64,000 bases of DNA from Acanthopleura granulata (Eukaryota; Mollusca; Polyplacophora; Chitonida; Chitonidae), in the NCBI GenBank assembly GCA_016165875.1, contig JABBOT010000004.1:32269866-32333865 (forward strand), written 5' to 3'. The notes beneath the pieces are model-generated. The model had not been told where the DNA came from. It was given only the letters and a program-made list of their open reading frames with translations, and did no database searches. Below, in pieces: positions 11,701 to 23,319 of this stretch. Positions within the stretch are counted from its first letter, which is position 1; every line of letters begins with the position of its first letter. Both the position numbers and the translations under genes were made by a program.

Positions 11701-11880
11701 TGAACAATGGGCAACAATCGACGCGTGTTTTTTGGAAGAACACCGCCAACTCTGCACCTCGAACAAAAAATTATTTCACACAATCTGTCTTGCTTCACTA
11801 TGGAGCAAATAGACGCAGTTACGGGCTAGGGCCTTCAGCTGTCGTACTCTTAGTACCCGGGGCTTAGTTGCTTTGCATTG
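8761..11880. other. no gene recognised
   Basis: No open frame exceeds about 75 codons and none has a recognisable domain, signal peptide with donor site, or RNA structure. A 63-codon frame at 10874-11065 is unremarkable. Confidence 0.5.
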
Positions 11881-11889
11881 TTTCCATGT

Positions 11890-12100
11890 GATAACACATC
11901 ATTTGCAGTGATTCTAGACCATTTATGTCCAACAAAATGTATCTCTGCGTTTTCCCTCTCATCCTGCTGATGCCATGGCCCTAGGGGGTGTATGTTTCTG
12001 CGAGTTAAGCTTTTTCATGAACAATTGAAGTGAAAGCACATAAAATGACAAGAGGCCAGATTTTACTTGCTGCGTGTGACCATTCGCTACTCTCCGTGCT
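11890..12100 (+). repeat. MITE copy, right half
   Basis: Contains the interior block (GTGATTCTAGACCATTTATG, compare 8515-8540) and the right inverted end (GACAAGAGGCCAGATTT...GTGTGACCATT). The left inverted end is not recognisable. Confidence 0.6.
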
Positions 12101-12869
12101 GCTTTATTCCTAACATCAATATCTGTTCCGTTGATGCCTTTTGGAGCATTCCGATGCCAGCTCGCTGGTTGGAGATGAAGCACAAAGGCTCTTCATTCTT
12201 GACATACTAACTGGCTCTGAACAGACCTCTGCCAACCTTCATTTGGATACACCGGGTAGCTGCAATGTTTTTAATTTTAATTAATAACGACTTCTGTCGT
12301 TGCTGCAAAATGTTTGGTTGTATGTTAGGTTATAGGGCTGAGTGTATCTTTTATGACGCTCTAATCACCCATCTGTCCAGAACCAGCCCAGTTGGCATTT
12401 TTTCAAGTTGCAGAATGCAAGGAGGTCCTTTGTCAACTGCTGACACATAAGCGTCACCTACTGGTGGCATGCGTCATCTGTTAGTGCATTTTAAAGCTTC
12501 CCTGTTTCTAGATGGCAAAGAACACATACTTTCCAGTTAGTGTTTCAAAGTAGCTTCGGAGGCATAGATGTAGGTCTAGCAGAATCAATCATTATAGGAT
12601 TCTGACATACTGACAGGGATTATCCTGTACAAAATACTATGTAATTCAGACACGTTTAACGAGTAATTCTCATTCATTAAAACGATTTTAAACTCATTGA
12701 TCAATTAGTTTAAGATGTCCTCGACGCCTGAAAATTTTCGAATGTACATATTTTTTTTTATTGAAAACAATATGGGTCGGTCGGCTGACCGGAAAGAATA
12801 CGGAATTAAAGAAAACTACAGATTCTAAAGATAGAACATCCTATCTCAACTTGTACCTGTAGAAAGACC

Positions 12870-13790
12870 ACAATGGTTTTCTGTCACGCCGAATTTACGA
12901 TAAGAGGGATAGATTCGATTTTGATCTTGTGAATTATCCCTGCTTGGATAGCTACATAGCGAATGGCCTGTGTACGGCGTATGCATATCTCGCCTTGTAG
13001 CTTTTGTTAGATCCTTTATGTTTTGTGATGATTTATATCAATGTGTCAAGTTATTACTGCAACAACTAAAGTGTCAAGTACATTCCATCAAACTCCTTCA
13101 CTGTTAGTTTCTTAAATTTTACAATGAGTACGCCTCTCTCATTTGTAAATACGGACGGATTTTCCAGAATCTCCATGACTGTTTCATAAATGTGTCTAAT
13201 TCCGCTTAACCCAGGGCTAGCGGCCTTTTGTTCATCGTGTTGAGGAAATCGCCTCATTGTATATAGGAACAGCTGCAATCAGAGCGCAACTGAGATACAT
13301 ATCTGCTTATTCTAACAAAAATATTTTGTACGTATGGTACCCGTTATTGTGGCAAAAATTCACATCCACCTGATTTTTGTGCACCAGGAGCATATAATTT
13401 ATGTATTTTTTGTAATTCATCCACAATGACGTGTGTATTAGTGATGCTTATGCTTACTTTGTGTTCCACTGATACATATGCATTGTGGATGTGCACATTT
13501 GTACACAGCTGTATTTACAGAGATATATCAACACCATATATACTAATATGATACACGATTTGGATAACAATTTTATTCATCCGTCTAGCACATTTATTGC
13601 GTCTCTTCGTCACCATTGAAAACTGATGACAGCTTCTCTTGACATGAATCCGTTCAGATTTTTATATTATATATACTTTCTTAGGTCTGGTGGTTTGTGT
13701 AATTTGTCGTGTTTGGAAACTGGTATTGCGATTATTGACCCAGAATGTCCAGTTTGGTTGACGGCTGGTATACGAATGGGGGGCTCTTAA
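12870..13790 (+). mobile_element. LINE-like retroelement 3' fragment with reverse-transcriptase C-terminal remnant
   Basis: One frame encodes RRIYDKRDRFDFDLVNYP (from about 12877), a block that in many invertebrate retroelement proteins lies shortly after the reverse transcriptase domain. Broken frames then give KLLLQQ...FLKFYNEY, also in the expected order. The untranslated tail (about 13560-13790) contains CATCCGTCTAGCACATT...GGAAACTGG...GACCCAGAATG...TGGTTGACGGCTGGTATACG and recurs in at least six other places. Stops are frequent, so this is a dead, 5'-truncated copy. The exact LINE clade is not assignable. Confidence 0.6.
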
Positions 13791-13799
13791 GCTAGGCCC

Positions 13800-16490
13800 G
13801 TGAGCGAAATTTAACCACTGTAAATATATTATCTTTGGCGGATTTCTGTGACAGACAATACCTGTCCAATGAAACCTAGCGTTAAAAAATGGCACGGTTT
13901 TGAACCAACCGCAAAAAATATAACATTTACAGAAGGAAGAGATGAGAACGACAATCGTCGACTGATTGGATATATCGATTTTGATGCGCGAGTGTTGGAC
14001 GAAGGGCTGGAAAAAGTCTGAAGATGGAACTAGCTTGAGCGACACATGGACGGGAAGTGTTGTAGGGAAAGATATGCGAAAACTCTGCCAGCTTGGCTTG
14101 CCACGACATAAAGAAATAAACTGTGAATGCAGAGGATGGAAGGCATGGCAAAGAAGATTCACGCCGATATCCTGAAGTGGGACAACGTAATCTATGCCAT
14201 ATCATCCTACATCCTTCTCTAAACGTCGTGAAAAAGACACTATAAAACGGAATGTCACCCCCGAGCTCAACGGAGATTAACGAAAAACTCCGATTACTAG
14301 AAAGGTAAAGTTGCTGGATGCCATTTTAGCAAGTCATCAGCCTAGGGGAAATTTCGAAGGTAATCTACATCAGTCACAGATTTTTTTTCTGCATGACAAT
14401 AACTCTGTTCTGCGTATTAAAATTGAATAGCTCACTTTTCTTTACTTTTAATCCATACTTTTAATTTTTATAGCTTCTGTGTGCGAATAATTTCCAAATC
14501 AAACTTTGTTACGACTACTTCATGTCTTTAACGTTTTGACGCCATCTTGGATATCAAGTAGCTCGGAATTCTATGTTTATTATTATTTTTTCTCATTCGA
14601 ATTAGAATTTATGGTTTTTATAAGTTAAAAGAAGACGACCTCGTAATTCTGTGGCTTTTTTTCCTGATTTCGTCCGACAGATATTCATTTCAATCGCATG
14701 CAAGAGTACAAGTCATTTTAGTGATTACATACTTCTTGGGAAGGTCGAATAGCTTCGACTAGAGTTTGCTTTTGTATATTAAGCTACGCTTTACAAGCTT
14801 TTAGTGTTTTCTGCAGTGTTTAAAACTTTTACTGAAACTGTACTTGTGCTTGTGGAAATGGCTGTTTGACCTATCTTAAAAATTAGATGTCACCACAATT
14901 TGGCTATAAGCTTGAAGAATGCAGGCCTATACGCCACTTGATTGAATTTTAATGAAGTGTTGGCTTCATCAACGTTTTGATGGAAACTGAAAGTCTAACA
15001 AGGCAGCTGGTATTCAGTTCGGAAGTTTGTATGCATTGCTCTGGCTCTATTACTAACATTTTGATTGTGTAGAAGGTGAGTTTGACTTCAGGCTAAACAT
15101 GAACACTTGAAACGAAATCAGGATCTTCAGATATGGTTATTGTTAATGCCACACGCGGCATTTCATCAATATGACAAACCACTATAAGAAAATCCACGAG
15201 TTTCAAAGTTAGTTTTCTGTGAGGGGGATTGATACATGTCGTGTGAAAAACAGAGTTGAAACAGCTGGATAGCTACATGAAAGTGATAGTATACAGCATA
15301 ATGTAACTATAAGTTAGAATCTTGACTGTGAGGATTCTGGCCCAGAACAAATTGATGATCTTCAAGAAAAGTTCGATTTTTTGAGGCATTTAGCTAGACT
15401 TTTCCTGAGGCTCAGGGAATAAAAAAGTACCGATAAGTGTATGCGTTAAATTTGATAAAGAATTGGAAATGTGTGAATCAAAGGCCATAACAAACCTCGA
15501 AAACTTTCTACTAATTTCTTTTCAGTTTCAAAGTAATTTCTGAGTTGTTGTTACTATTGTCAACGAGTTTGAAAGATTAACTGCACTCAAACTTGAGTGT
15601 GTGAGGACGAAGAGCTGGGCTAAGTATTCAGAAGTTGTGTTACAAATCTCGAAGTCTCCTATCAAGCCAGAAATGAAGATGTAAGGAAAGGTGAAAACAT
15701 TATTTATAGCAAAAGTGTAGTTTATTCATGATTTTTTTGGAGTAACACTACCTGTTCACTGAAAAACCACCCTAGTAAAATTTATTATTTACTAAAATCA
15801 GCATTTTAACTTCTGAATGTCTTTTCTACATCTTTTCTTTTTCTTTATAACTCAGTTGTGTCATTATCAAATAATTCAATTAATTTACACATACATACAT
15901 TCAAATACAACAACTCATGAAACACAATGAATCAACAAAGTCATGTTTGTGGAACTAGTTTCGCCCGACTTAATTGCCAAAATAAAGCATGGGGTCATTG
16001 GTATTCATGAGTAACACACAGCCACCAGTGGTAAACCTGACTCGCCAGCATAGGTAATAACCGTGGTAAGCTCAGAGAGACCCCAAATTTGGTTCCAGTG
16101 GTTTATCAAATGCTGACCTAACCCCGAAAGGGGCAACCCATCCTTGTCTCACAACTTACTTAAACCCAGTCCCCACCACCACCCCCTGGGTAAGACACTG
16201 GCAGAACCTATGATGTTAACCAGAATGGGCGTTCCGCGTGAGTACTTGCAAGACGGGAGTCCAAAAACGACAAATAACACAAGTAACAAGCCCAGATAAG
16301 ATGTACCATCTTGAGATTTTGTAGATTTCCTTAATTCCTGGGAAATATATCTTTCACTGCCTTCATTCTATGCGGGTTGTTTACAGCTAGCAAATCATCA
16401 CTATACCAGTCGGTTAATTAGAAAGACCCAGTCTGATGAACAATGCTCTTTAATATGAGAACAAGGTGTATTCATTCAGAACAGGTATAG
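13800..16490. other. no gene recognised
   Basis: Open frames on both strands at 13662-14175 overlap the retroelement tail and each other and lack recognisable motifs. The rest is AT-rich and featureless. Confidence 0.45.
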
Positions 16491-16693
16491 GCCTGCCAAA
16501 AGTGGGACACAGTAATACCTTGAGGGAGCTGAGTGAAAGAAATGTCACACTTGCCAATTTAAGTAAATAACCTGGAACAGGAAACAAACGTTCTTATGGA
16601 CTAGTCCGTACAAAGCTCCCTCCTACATATTTGAGAAAGTCCTTTCAGATCTCTGTAAAATGAACCCTGTCTTTCCTGAAAAAAGTATGGTCA

Positions 16694-17128
16694 TTGTCCG
16701 TATGGCGCATCACAAATTCTGCCTTCTTCAGCACGTGTGATCTGACCACGCGACTGACCCCCTGGCTTCAGTGCCATCTCAACATGTCAGATGTTTCCCT
16801 CCCATTCACGTCAAACGATGCAGTATGTGCGGAAATGACACGATCGCTTGTGGTAACAGCAAGAAGAGATGGTCTTAGCCGAGCGCACGAGGCATTGGAT
16901 TTTTGCTCTTCCTACGTCATATCCCCCCTGGTGGATCAGCGGGATATCGGGTTTGGGATGCATCCCCGTAACTGCTGCTGGATGGTCGGTAGCAGACTCC
17001 CCAACGCATTCCCCAGCATGCTCTTCCACAGTCAGTTCAAGTCCCACAAGCTGATAAAGCCATTAACAAATCCATTCAGTCAGAATAAGGATAAAATCAT
17101 ATTTTTGGTTAATTCGGTAGCTGTTTAA
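16694..17128. other. open reading frames of unknown status on both strands
   Basis: A plus-strand frame of 144 codons (16694-17128) and an antisense frame of 78 codons (16811-17047) overlap. The local GC content is higher than in the flanks. Neither product has a signal peptide, membrane segment or domain I recognise. An old transposon fragment or an orphan exon is possible. Overlapping open frames on both strands in a GC-richer patch are also expected by chance. Confidence 0.25.
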
Positions 17129-18814
17129 ATTTTTCTGTACGGCTTGAGGCACAGTACTCAAAGGGAATGAGAAATTCACAATGGGTTTTCATATGACCAC
17201 AACCCGCTTGACTCAGCAAACCATTAGACTGGGAGTTGAACTTAAGGGTTTCGGGTGGGGGATTTACGTAGCTCACCCAAGTTTGGGGGTTACAAATTAT
17301 TTTTTCAACACACATACATTTAACTACAATCTGTATAACACATTCAGGCAGTGTTCACGCTATAACAAGTCATACGCCCATCAAAAAATTATTGCCATTC
17401 AATTGTCAATTGCTTATGAAACAGTAATCCCTTGGCTGACTGATTGTTTTAACACAGTAATAAAATAATATGTACATCTAATAATATAACAGCAGTCATT
17501 ATACTCACAGCCATACATGTGACTTAAAGAGACATCTTTGGCCAAAATTTGGATTTTTAAACAAATTCTGATCGCGACGTCTTAACGTTCATAAAGTAAA
17601 TCAATCCCGTTGAAATTAAAACTATTCATGGAGTGTGTAGCTTGTGCGAGCTCTGAGAAGACCTGGCGTTATTCGAATCCAACACAAAGCGGGCAGGCCA
17701 TTTTGCCTAATTAATAGTTAAGGGAAAGGACCTGGGTGCAAAAACTCGGATAATCTCGAATTTTGATACACATAGATACATGTAGAGTATAGCAGCTTAA
17801 ACAGAATTTAAAAAAGGTGACCAATAATGTTCTCATTAAACTCTGAGTCAGAAATGTGTGCCTGTTCGACCTTTAACACCGCTACAACAACATTTGCACC
17901 CACCTGTCGAGCAGTACCTTTTGCGACAACTGGCCACCAGTTACAACTCTAGACTTGCTTGTCAACCTCCAGAGCTCTGTATTAGGCCTCTTTGGCCGGT
18001 CTTATTACGAGAGAGCCGCAAGTCCTTTTACGCTTGTCGCTCAGCCACGATTGTTTACATATGAAGTTTACCGAGCGCTATGCGCATGCCCTATTTACAC
18101 TGAACAGACAGCCCTTCATTTAAATATTAAGGCAGAATTCTGAGATTTCCGTTTTTTTTTTTGGTTATTTTTAAACATTCAATTAACGTACTATGCTGGT
18201 GGTGGAATTAACGAAAATGTTGTAACTTCTACTTTCTGAAAAAAGTAGCTAATACTCATGTCATTCTGTTTCCTGTCAAATACCTACCATTTCACGAACC
18301 ATGTCCCGTTAAACTACAGGCGAATAAAACAAGTAAGGTCAAAATATCCTTAGTATCATCCAGGGGCTATCCAAAATATCATTTGTATGATGCTGTCCTC
18401 GCCTTACGTGATGCCAACAACTCAAAGCATGCTGAACACACATGGTGTACATATACAAGCTATACAGCACTGATGGCCACAAAGTGGAGACCTGCATGCA
18501 ATAGGAGTGCTTCACATCAGCTGTGAGAGTCCAGGATACAACTCTTAACAAGCATTCATATCTGTGAGACCCCATTTAAGTGCCATAAGTAACGTGGTTT
18601 GACTCACATAGTATATCTACATATTTATTTCGTCATTTGTACATCCGACCATTTCTCACTCAACCACACTAGTTCAATGCCCCTGTTTAAAATTTGCAAA
18701 GATGGCAAACTTTGATCCTCTAAATTCTTTTTTTTTTAAATTGTGTGATATCCATGTTAACCAATCAACTATCAATGTAAGCCACGATTTAAAGCCCACA
18801 GTAAAATTAAAACA

Positions 18815-18821
18815 TATAAAT
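18815..18821 (+). promoter_or_regulatory. candidate TATA box
   Basis: TATAAAT lies 54 bases before the ATG of the candidate signal-peptide exon at 18869. That would place transcription start near 18845 and leave a 5' leader of about 25 bases. Confidence 0.35.
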
Positions 18822-18868
18822 GCATTTAATTCTGTTCTGTTACGATTTGAAAAAAAGATAGTAAAAAT

Positions 18869-18925
18869 ATGAAGTTCTACCAAGGGATTTTAGTGCTGTG
18901 CTTGATGATGTTGAGCTCTTTACCT
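18869..18925 (+). CDS. candidate first exon of a secreted peptide gene (partial)
   Basis: Nineteen codons from an ATG encode MKFYQGILVLCLMMLSSLP, a short basic start followed by a strongly hydrophobic core ending in Ser-Ser-Leu-Pro. This is a textbook signal peptide. It is followed directly by GTAAGATTGG, a strong splice donor, in phase 0. A TATAAAT box sits 54 bases upstream. Signal-peptide-only first exons are common in genes for small secreted proteins and peptides. No convincing phase-0 second exon was found in the next few kilobases, where repeats are dense. It could be a chance combination. Confidence is limited by the shortness of the exon. Confidence 0.35.
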
Positions 18926-19638
18926 GTAAGATTGGTTTCCAGCTATCAGCTAGTGGAAGATTTCTTGATTTTCATTAGTGTTTGTACTCTAATTATAATA
19001 TCACGTTTCATGTAGGCCTTTATAAGAAATTAGACGTGTAACTTTTCATTGTGCCTACTGTATAGTCTATCAAAATATGAAGAATCTGTATGAAGATAAT
19101 GCAAGAAACTAGTTTTTCGATAATTTTAGTTAGAATTACAATATGTACTGGATAGATAAATATTTTTTCACGTAGTAAGCAAATAGTTACATGCATGGTT
19201 ACTTCTGTTAGGCTCAAATCGCTGTCAAGTATATATTTTTGGATTAGAAACAAAATGCTAACTAAGGCTTGCTAGGGCACAATATTTAACTGGTACATAC
19301 ATGTCAAAACGTTAGTAGGCCTACATACCTTTGACAGATGGTCATGTATAGATATATAAACATCCTGTCTTCCTTATCTCATATACATGTACTTTTCTTT
19401 ATTTTCCCGTAAAATCCACCCAAAAGTGCATTTCATGAGGCAATTTAAGGTAGTTGTAAAAGATTACCTTTGGTACTGAAACTTCATGCTTGTTAGGGCT
19501 CACATTTGACCATTTTCCCAGCAGTCATGGTAATCAGATTGTCCATTTTCACTTCTATCTACTATAAGGATGGATATGAACATTGTATCCGGGTTACAAC
19601 TAAAAAATGGTTTCCTATGTACAACCTTAATTCTTGGT

Positions 19639-19820
19639 GGGGGGCCTCTGAGGCTGAGGTTAGAGCAGTGTGAAGACCCAAGGGTTTCCCAACAATTTGA
19701 TCGCTATGAGTTCAAGTCCTCATGCTTCTTCTCCAGAACTACGTGGGAAGGTCTGCCAGCAACCTTTTTCCCCTCCATAGTACTGACTGGCATCATGTAA
19801 CTGAAATATTCTTGGGTACT
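19639..19820 (+). repeat. diverged SINE copy
   Basis: Shares with the full SINE the GGGGCCTC start, the GAGTTCAAGTCC box B, the ACGTGGGAAGGTCTGCCAGCAACC middle and the CTGAAATATTCTTGGGTAC end. The A-rich tail is lost. Confidence 0.75.
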
Positions 19821-19975
19821 GTGTATATGTTTTGAGATATTGTTGTTTATGTTGCTCTTGATTTTAGAAATCATGTTGAAGTTTTTATGCATTTCATGAA
19901 AATATGAAGAATGTAAATATTTCATTATATGTTTAAAAAAATTCAAGGTAAATGAGGAATGGCAAACTGTTGTCT

Positions 19976-20110
19976 CTAGCGAAGTTCATTCAGAGATTGA
20001 TCAGCAATGTCAACATCATTCTGTTCATTTCTTTGCGGATTTCCCCCCTCACTGGGCTCTTCATTGGGAATAGGCATGTTTCTCTCCTTGCAAATGTATA
20101 CACGCTGCTT
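19976..20110 (-). pseudogene. PIF/Harbinger transposase C-terminal fragment
   Basis: An open stretch of 45 codons on the minus strand ends in TAG. It contains ICKERNMPIPNEEPSEGG followed by an acidic, Asn/Gln-rich tail. Harbinger (HARBI1-like) transposases have the block LHNIxxExNxPxP followed by an acidic tail at this position, near the C-terminus. An upstream in-frame TGA and the loss of the LHN part show that it is a remnant. It lies on the same strand as the transposase piece at 21351-21632, but satellite sequence lies between, so they may belong to one disrupted element or two. Confidence 0.5.
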
Positions 20111-20389
20111 TCAGTTAAGTAGCCAAAAAGAAACTAAATTTATATCGCACAATCTTTTTATTCTGTCATAACATTTCAGTGGAAACTTTTTTTTTCACTC
20201 AAAACGTTGGTGTTGTGACAGTGAACTGACTTAGTTCTATATTACCTGATTTACTACCTTACATGCTATTTCAGGGGACAACCTTATCTCTCCAGGCAAT
20301 ACCTGTAACCGCAGTTTCAACTGGCCAATTCATCACAGCTTCTCGTTCGTTAAAATGTGAAAAATAAAATGACATTTGTTACTTTTTAT

Positions 20390-20940
20390 ACACCGCCAGT
20401 AATGGCGGGACAATATCTCGCAATGTTTTCCATGTGCAGTTTTACTTTATGGTGGATGCAGATGTGCTCATGTTTTGAAACTCACTTTTTCTATTTCCGT
20501 GGTTGCCATGGGAACCAAATCACCACTTTCTCTCTGTATATTGTATGAATAGATTTGGCTTGGTGTCCGAGCTACAACTCCAGTTGCTTTCCTAGCACAG
20601 TATTAATTTGGTGGATACGTATTTAAAGAAGTTTGGCGACCAATATTTGGGCCATTTTCATGGTTGCCATGGTAACCAGATTGTTATTTCCCTTATATGT
20701 GCTATATAATTAGGCACAAAATTCGTGTCTGGGCGATAGTTAGTTTTAATTGTTGTTGAATACTTAGATACAAATAAGACAATTTGTCATGACTGACGTG
20801 TCAATTTTTACCGTTGCCACAGTAACCAGATTTCCCTTAGAGTTGCATATACTTTATAAATAGATACGACAACTGCAGTTGTTATGCATGTGGAGTCTTA
20901 ATTTTTGGTGGGTGCATAAATACAGATGTAACCATTGAAT
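20390..20940 (+). repeat. satellite block 1, about 4 units of 150-170 bp
   Basis: Imperfect units, each with a CAGTTTTAATTTTTGGTGGATA-like start (near 20440, 20610, 20745 and 20895), a GTTGCCATGGTAACCAGAT core and an ACTGTATAAATAGATA-like segment, then CTACAACTCCAGTTG. The same unit forms a longer block at 53650-55080. The X-box-like palindromes are at 20501-20516, 20662-20677 and 20812-20827. Confidence 0.8.
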
Positions 20941-21350
20941 TGAATGTTATTGCATAAACATCAAGTGTTGCACAGTTGGCTACAGTAAACATGATCGGAA
21001 ACTTAAATAATGTGTGACTTACATCGCCCCCTGTAAAACTTAAAACAAATTGAAAAAACCTACCGATTATAATTAGTTTGAGGACCAGGGTGCAGTCGTA
21101 GAATGATGTCAATAGCCATCTCTTACAAGGATAGCTCTCGAAAAGGTGAAAAAGTGTCAAGTGTCAATCCTGGCCGGCTTGCAAATTCAACGATTTTGTC
21201 CGAGATTGCTCTGATATTGGGATTTGGCGGGATATACATTAGAAATGACGCTATCGCTCAAATCTGAGCAACTTCTTCATTTGTAATGCAATTCCTAACA
21301 CCAGAGCAATCTGGGACTACGAAAACAACTTAAACATTTATGCTGTGGTA

Positions 21351-21632
21351 TTAATGTCTGTTGTCATATTCAGTTTTATTGGTAATAAGTGCTTTTATTT
21401 GAGCACGAGTGCCGTCTATGACACCCACAAGGCTTGGGAAGTTGTCATATTCTGTTGGGATGTTGTCATATTCAGTTTCATTGGTAATAAGTGCTTTTAT
21501 TTGAGCACGAGTGCCGTCTATGACACCCACAAGGCTTGCGAAGTTTGTAACTTGATAAAAGGATATCTGATTACGTCCAATGTTGATCATCAAGCGGTAG
21601 AGGTAAAAATGACAAATAACACAAACCGCCAA
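21351..21632 (-). pseudogene. PIF/Harbinger transposase DDE-domain fragment with 102-bp tandem duplication
   Basis: The minus strand encodes SLVGVIDGTRAQIKALITNE followed by TEYDN, twice in tandem with a period of 34 codons (plus-strand copies begin at 21360 and 21462). The G-x-I-D-G-T block with the following I-K-A and Y-x-N corresponds to the first catalytic Asp region of Harbinger/PIF transposases (DDE_Tnp_4). The duplicated catalytic block and the absence of the other acidic residues make the product non-functional. The two copies differ at only a few bases, so the duplication is fairly recent. Confidence 0.7.
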
Positions 21633-21755
21633 AGAAGTAAGAGAATATGAAAAGTATTTAAAAAATCGGATGGATTAATGCAAAGAGAAGCAGTCAACAG
21701 TTTCAGTTATAACGTAAACACACAATGAATGTTCTAGGTGGATGAATAAAATCAG
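21600..21755 (-). repeat. LINE-like tail, antisense
   Basis: Matches 59755-59910: ACAAATAACACAAACC..CCAAAGAA, CAAAGAGAAGCAGTCAACAG, AATGAATGTTCTAGGTGGATG. It is the reverse complement of the tail seen at 13560-13720. It lies inside the inverted ends of the Harbinger-derived element. Confidence 0.65.
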
Positions 21756-22574
21756 ACGTCTCAGACGTGGGTATTTGAGCAACTGCATTATTTCTAATTT
21801 AAATCCCAACGTCAGAGCAATAAACTGTCTGTTAAACCTTTGAGAAGCCAGACTGTCAACAGTGGCATGAACTTCCCCGGAAAGGTAAGCCTGGCTTACT
21901 TACACCACGGTCATCGCCTTTGCACAACTGAAATTTCCCAGTGGAGAACTATCTCAAATGTCAACGTTTTCAGCTCCGAACTGAGGGATTGATTTCGTTC
22001 AGGCACAATATCAGGTGTAACAAGTTGACAAATAAACTTCATACTATTCCTGCCCAATCTGTACCTTTTGTTGAGGTCTTCACCGCTAAATTCAGTTAAA
22101 GGTTGAAAATAAGGGGTCTGTTATTAGCAGCGGCCATTGTCACTGTAAGAAACAAAAGACTTAATGAAGTATGCTAGGACTATGTATCTCTGATAACATG
22201 ACCAACGTTCTTGCAGTTTTATGTTTACAACAATCATTTACCTTGAGCAGCCGCGCCCTCTTTTGAAAAGAATGTGTTGCAAAGGTATGACCTAAGAGAC
22301 CTAGGAAACGCATTGTGTTCGTAATGACTAGAAAACTAATACCTTGTCAAAGGTGTGCTGTCAAAATGACACAGACATTGGCACTGGATATCTCTGCGAG
22401 TTCTTAAGTGTTCTGTAACAGCTGGCACTGAACAGAAGGCGCTTCCCGACTTACTAAGGAAACTGACTGAGACTTCACCTAACTGATCGGTTTTAAAGCA
22501 GATTACTACTATCAGACATCTTGGTGGGTAATATTCAGATACCTAGATGGCTTTTTAATTCTGAGGTGATCTCC

Positions 22575-23030
22575 AGGATTTGCTTGCATTTTTAGAAATC
22601 TACGAAATGCAAGCCAAAAAGCTGTTTAGGTCTGAAAGCGTTGCACTTAATGAATCCATTGTTTCATCCATCGGTTTCTTTTCACGCCGACTTTTCGACA
22701 AGAGCAACAGTTTCGATTTTGATATTGTGAATCACCCCTACATGGATAGCTATATACCGAACACAGCTGTATTTCGACACCATACATACTAACATGGTAC
22801 ATGACTTAGATACTGATTTTACTGATCCGCATAGATATTCATCACGTCTTTTCGTCGTCATGGAAAAGTTGATTGCTTCTCTTTGCTTGAACCGGTCCAA
22901 ATGTTTATATTTATATCTTTTCTCAGTTGTTTGGTAGTTTGTGTTATTTGTCGTTTTGGAAACTGGTCTTTCGATTATTCTCCATTTTGGTTGACGCTGG
23001 TATACAAACGTTGGTTTCGTCGCTTAGTTT
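22575..23030 (+). mobile_element. LINE-like retroelement 3' fragment, second copy
   Basis: A frame from about 22580 encodes FFSRRLFDKSNSFDFDIVNH, homologous to the block in the copy at 12870. It is followed by the untranslated tail with GGAAACTGGTCTTTCGATTATT and TTTTGGTTGACGCTGGTATAC. It is shorter between these two parts than copy 1. Confidence 0.6.
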
Positions 23031-23319
23031 CGTGAAAGACGATCACACGACTGTCCGAGATATAACGCTTCACACAATGAGCTAACATAGTGTGAGCATG
23101 TCTGGATCTGTTTGGAGCATACACGCCCCCTAAATGTCTCCTATATTAACACCAGCACCGAATGCACACACAGACAAAAGAAGCTTATGAGACTTTAGAG
23201 TCTTCCTAAAGCATACTGTCAAACGCATTTTTGTGCTCTCTGCTCTGCGTCAATACCATTAAATTCGACCATTCTCTGACACTTGAATAACAACTAACCG
23301 ACTGATATGAAACAATCAC

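Larger units (their letters stand above)
21198..21828. mobile_element. short Harbinger-derived element with inverted ends
   Basis: The left end (21198-21265) starts GTCCGAGATTGCTCTGATAT. Its reverse complement aligns with 21771-21828 (TTTGAGCAACTGCATTATTTC...CCCAACGTCAGAGCAATAAACTGTC). The left flank contains a further internal inverted copy of the tip (CCAGAGCAATCTGGGAC, 21301-21317). The interior carries a transposase fragment and an antisense LINE-like tail, so it is composite and non-autonomous. Confidence 0.5.

Noticed and set aside
13066..13278. 70-codon minus-strand frame as a possible transposon protein
   Set aside because: The plus strand of this region carries the LINE-like reverse-transcriptase remnant (FLKFYNEY), which also fits the homologous antisense copy at 59.9-60.2 kb. 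The minus frame is most likely a shadow.
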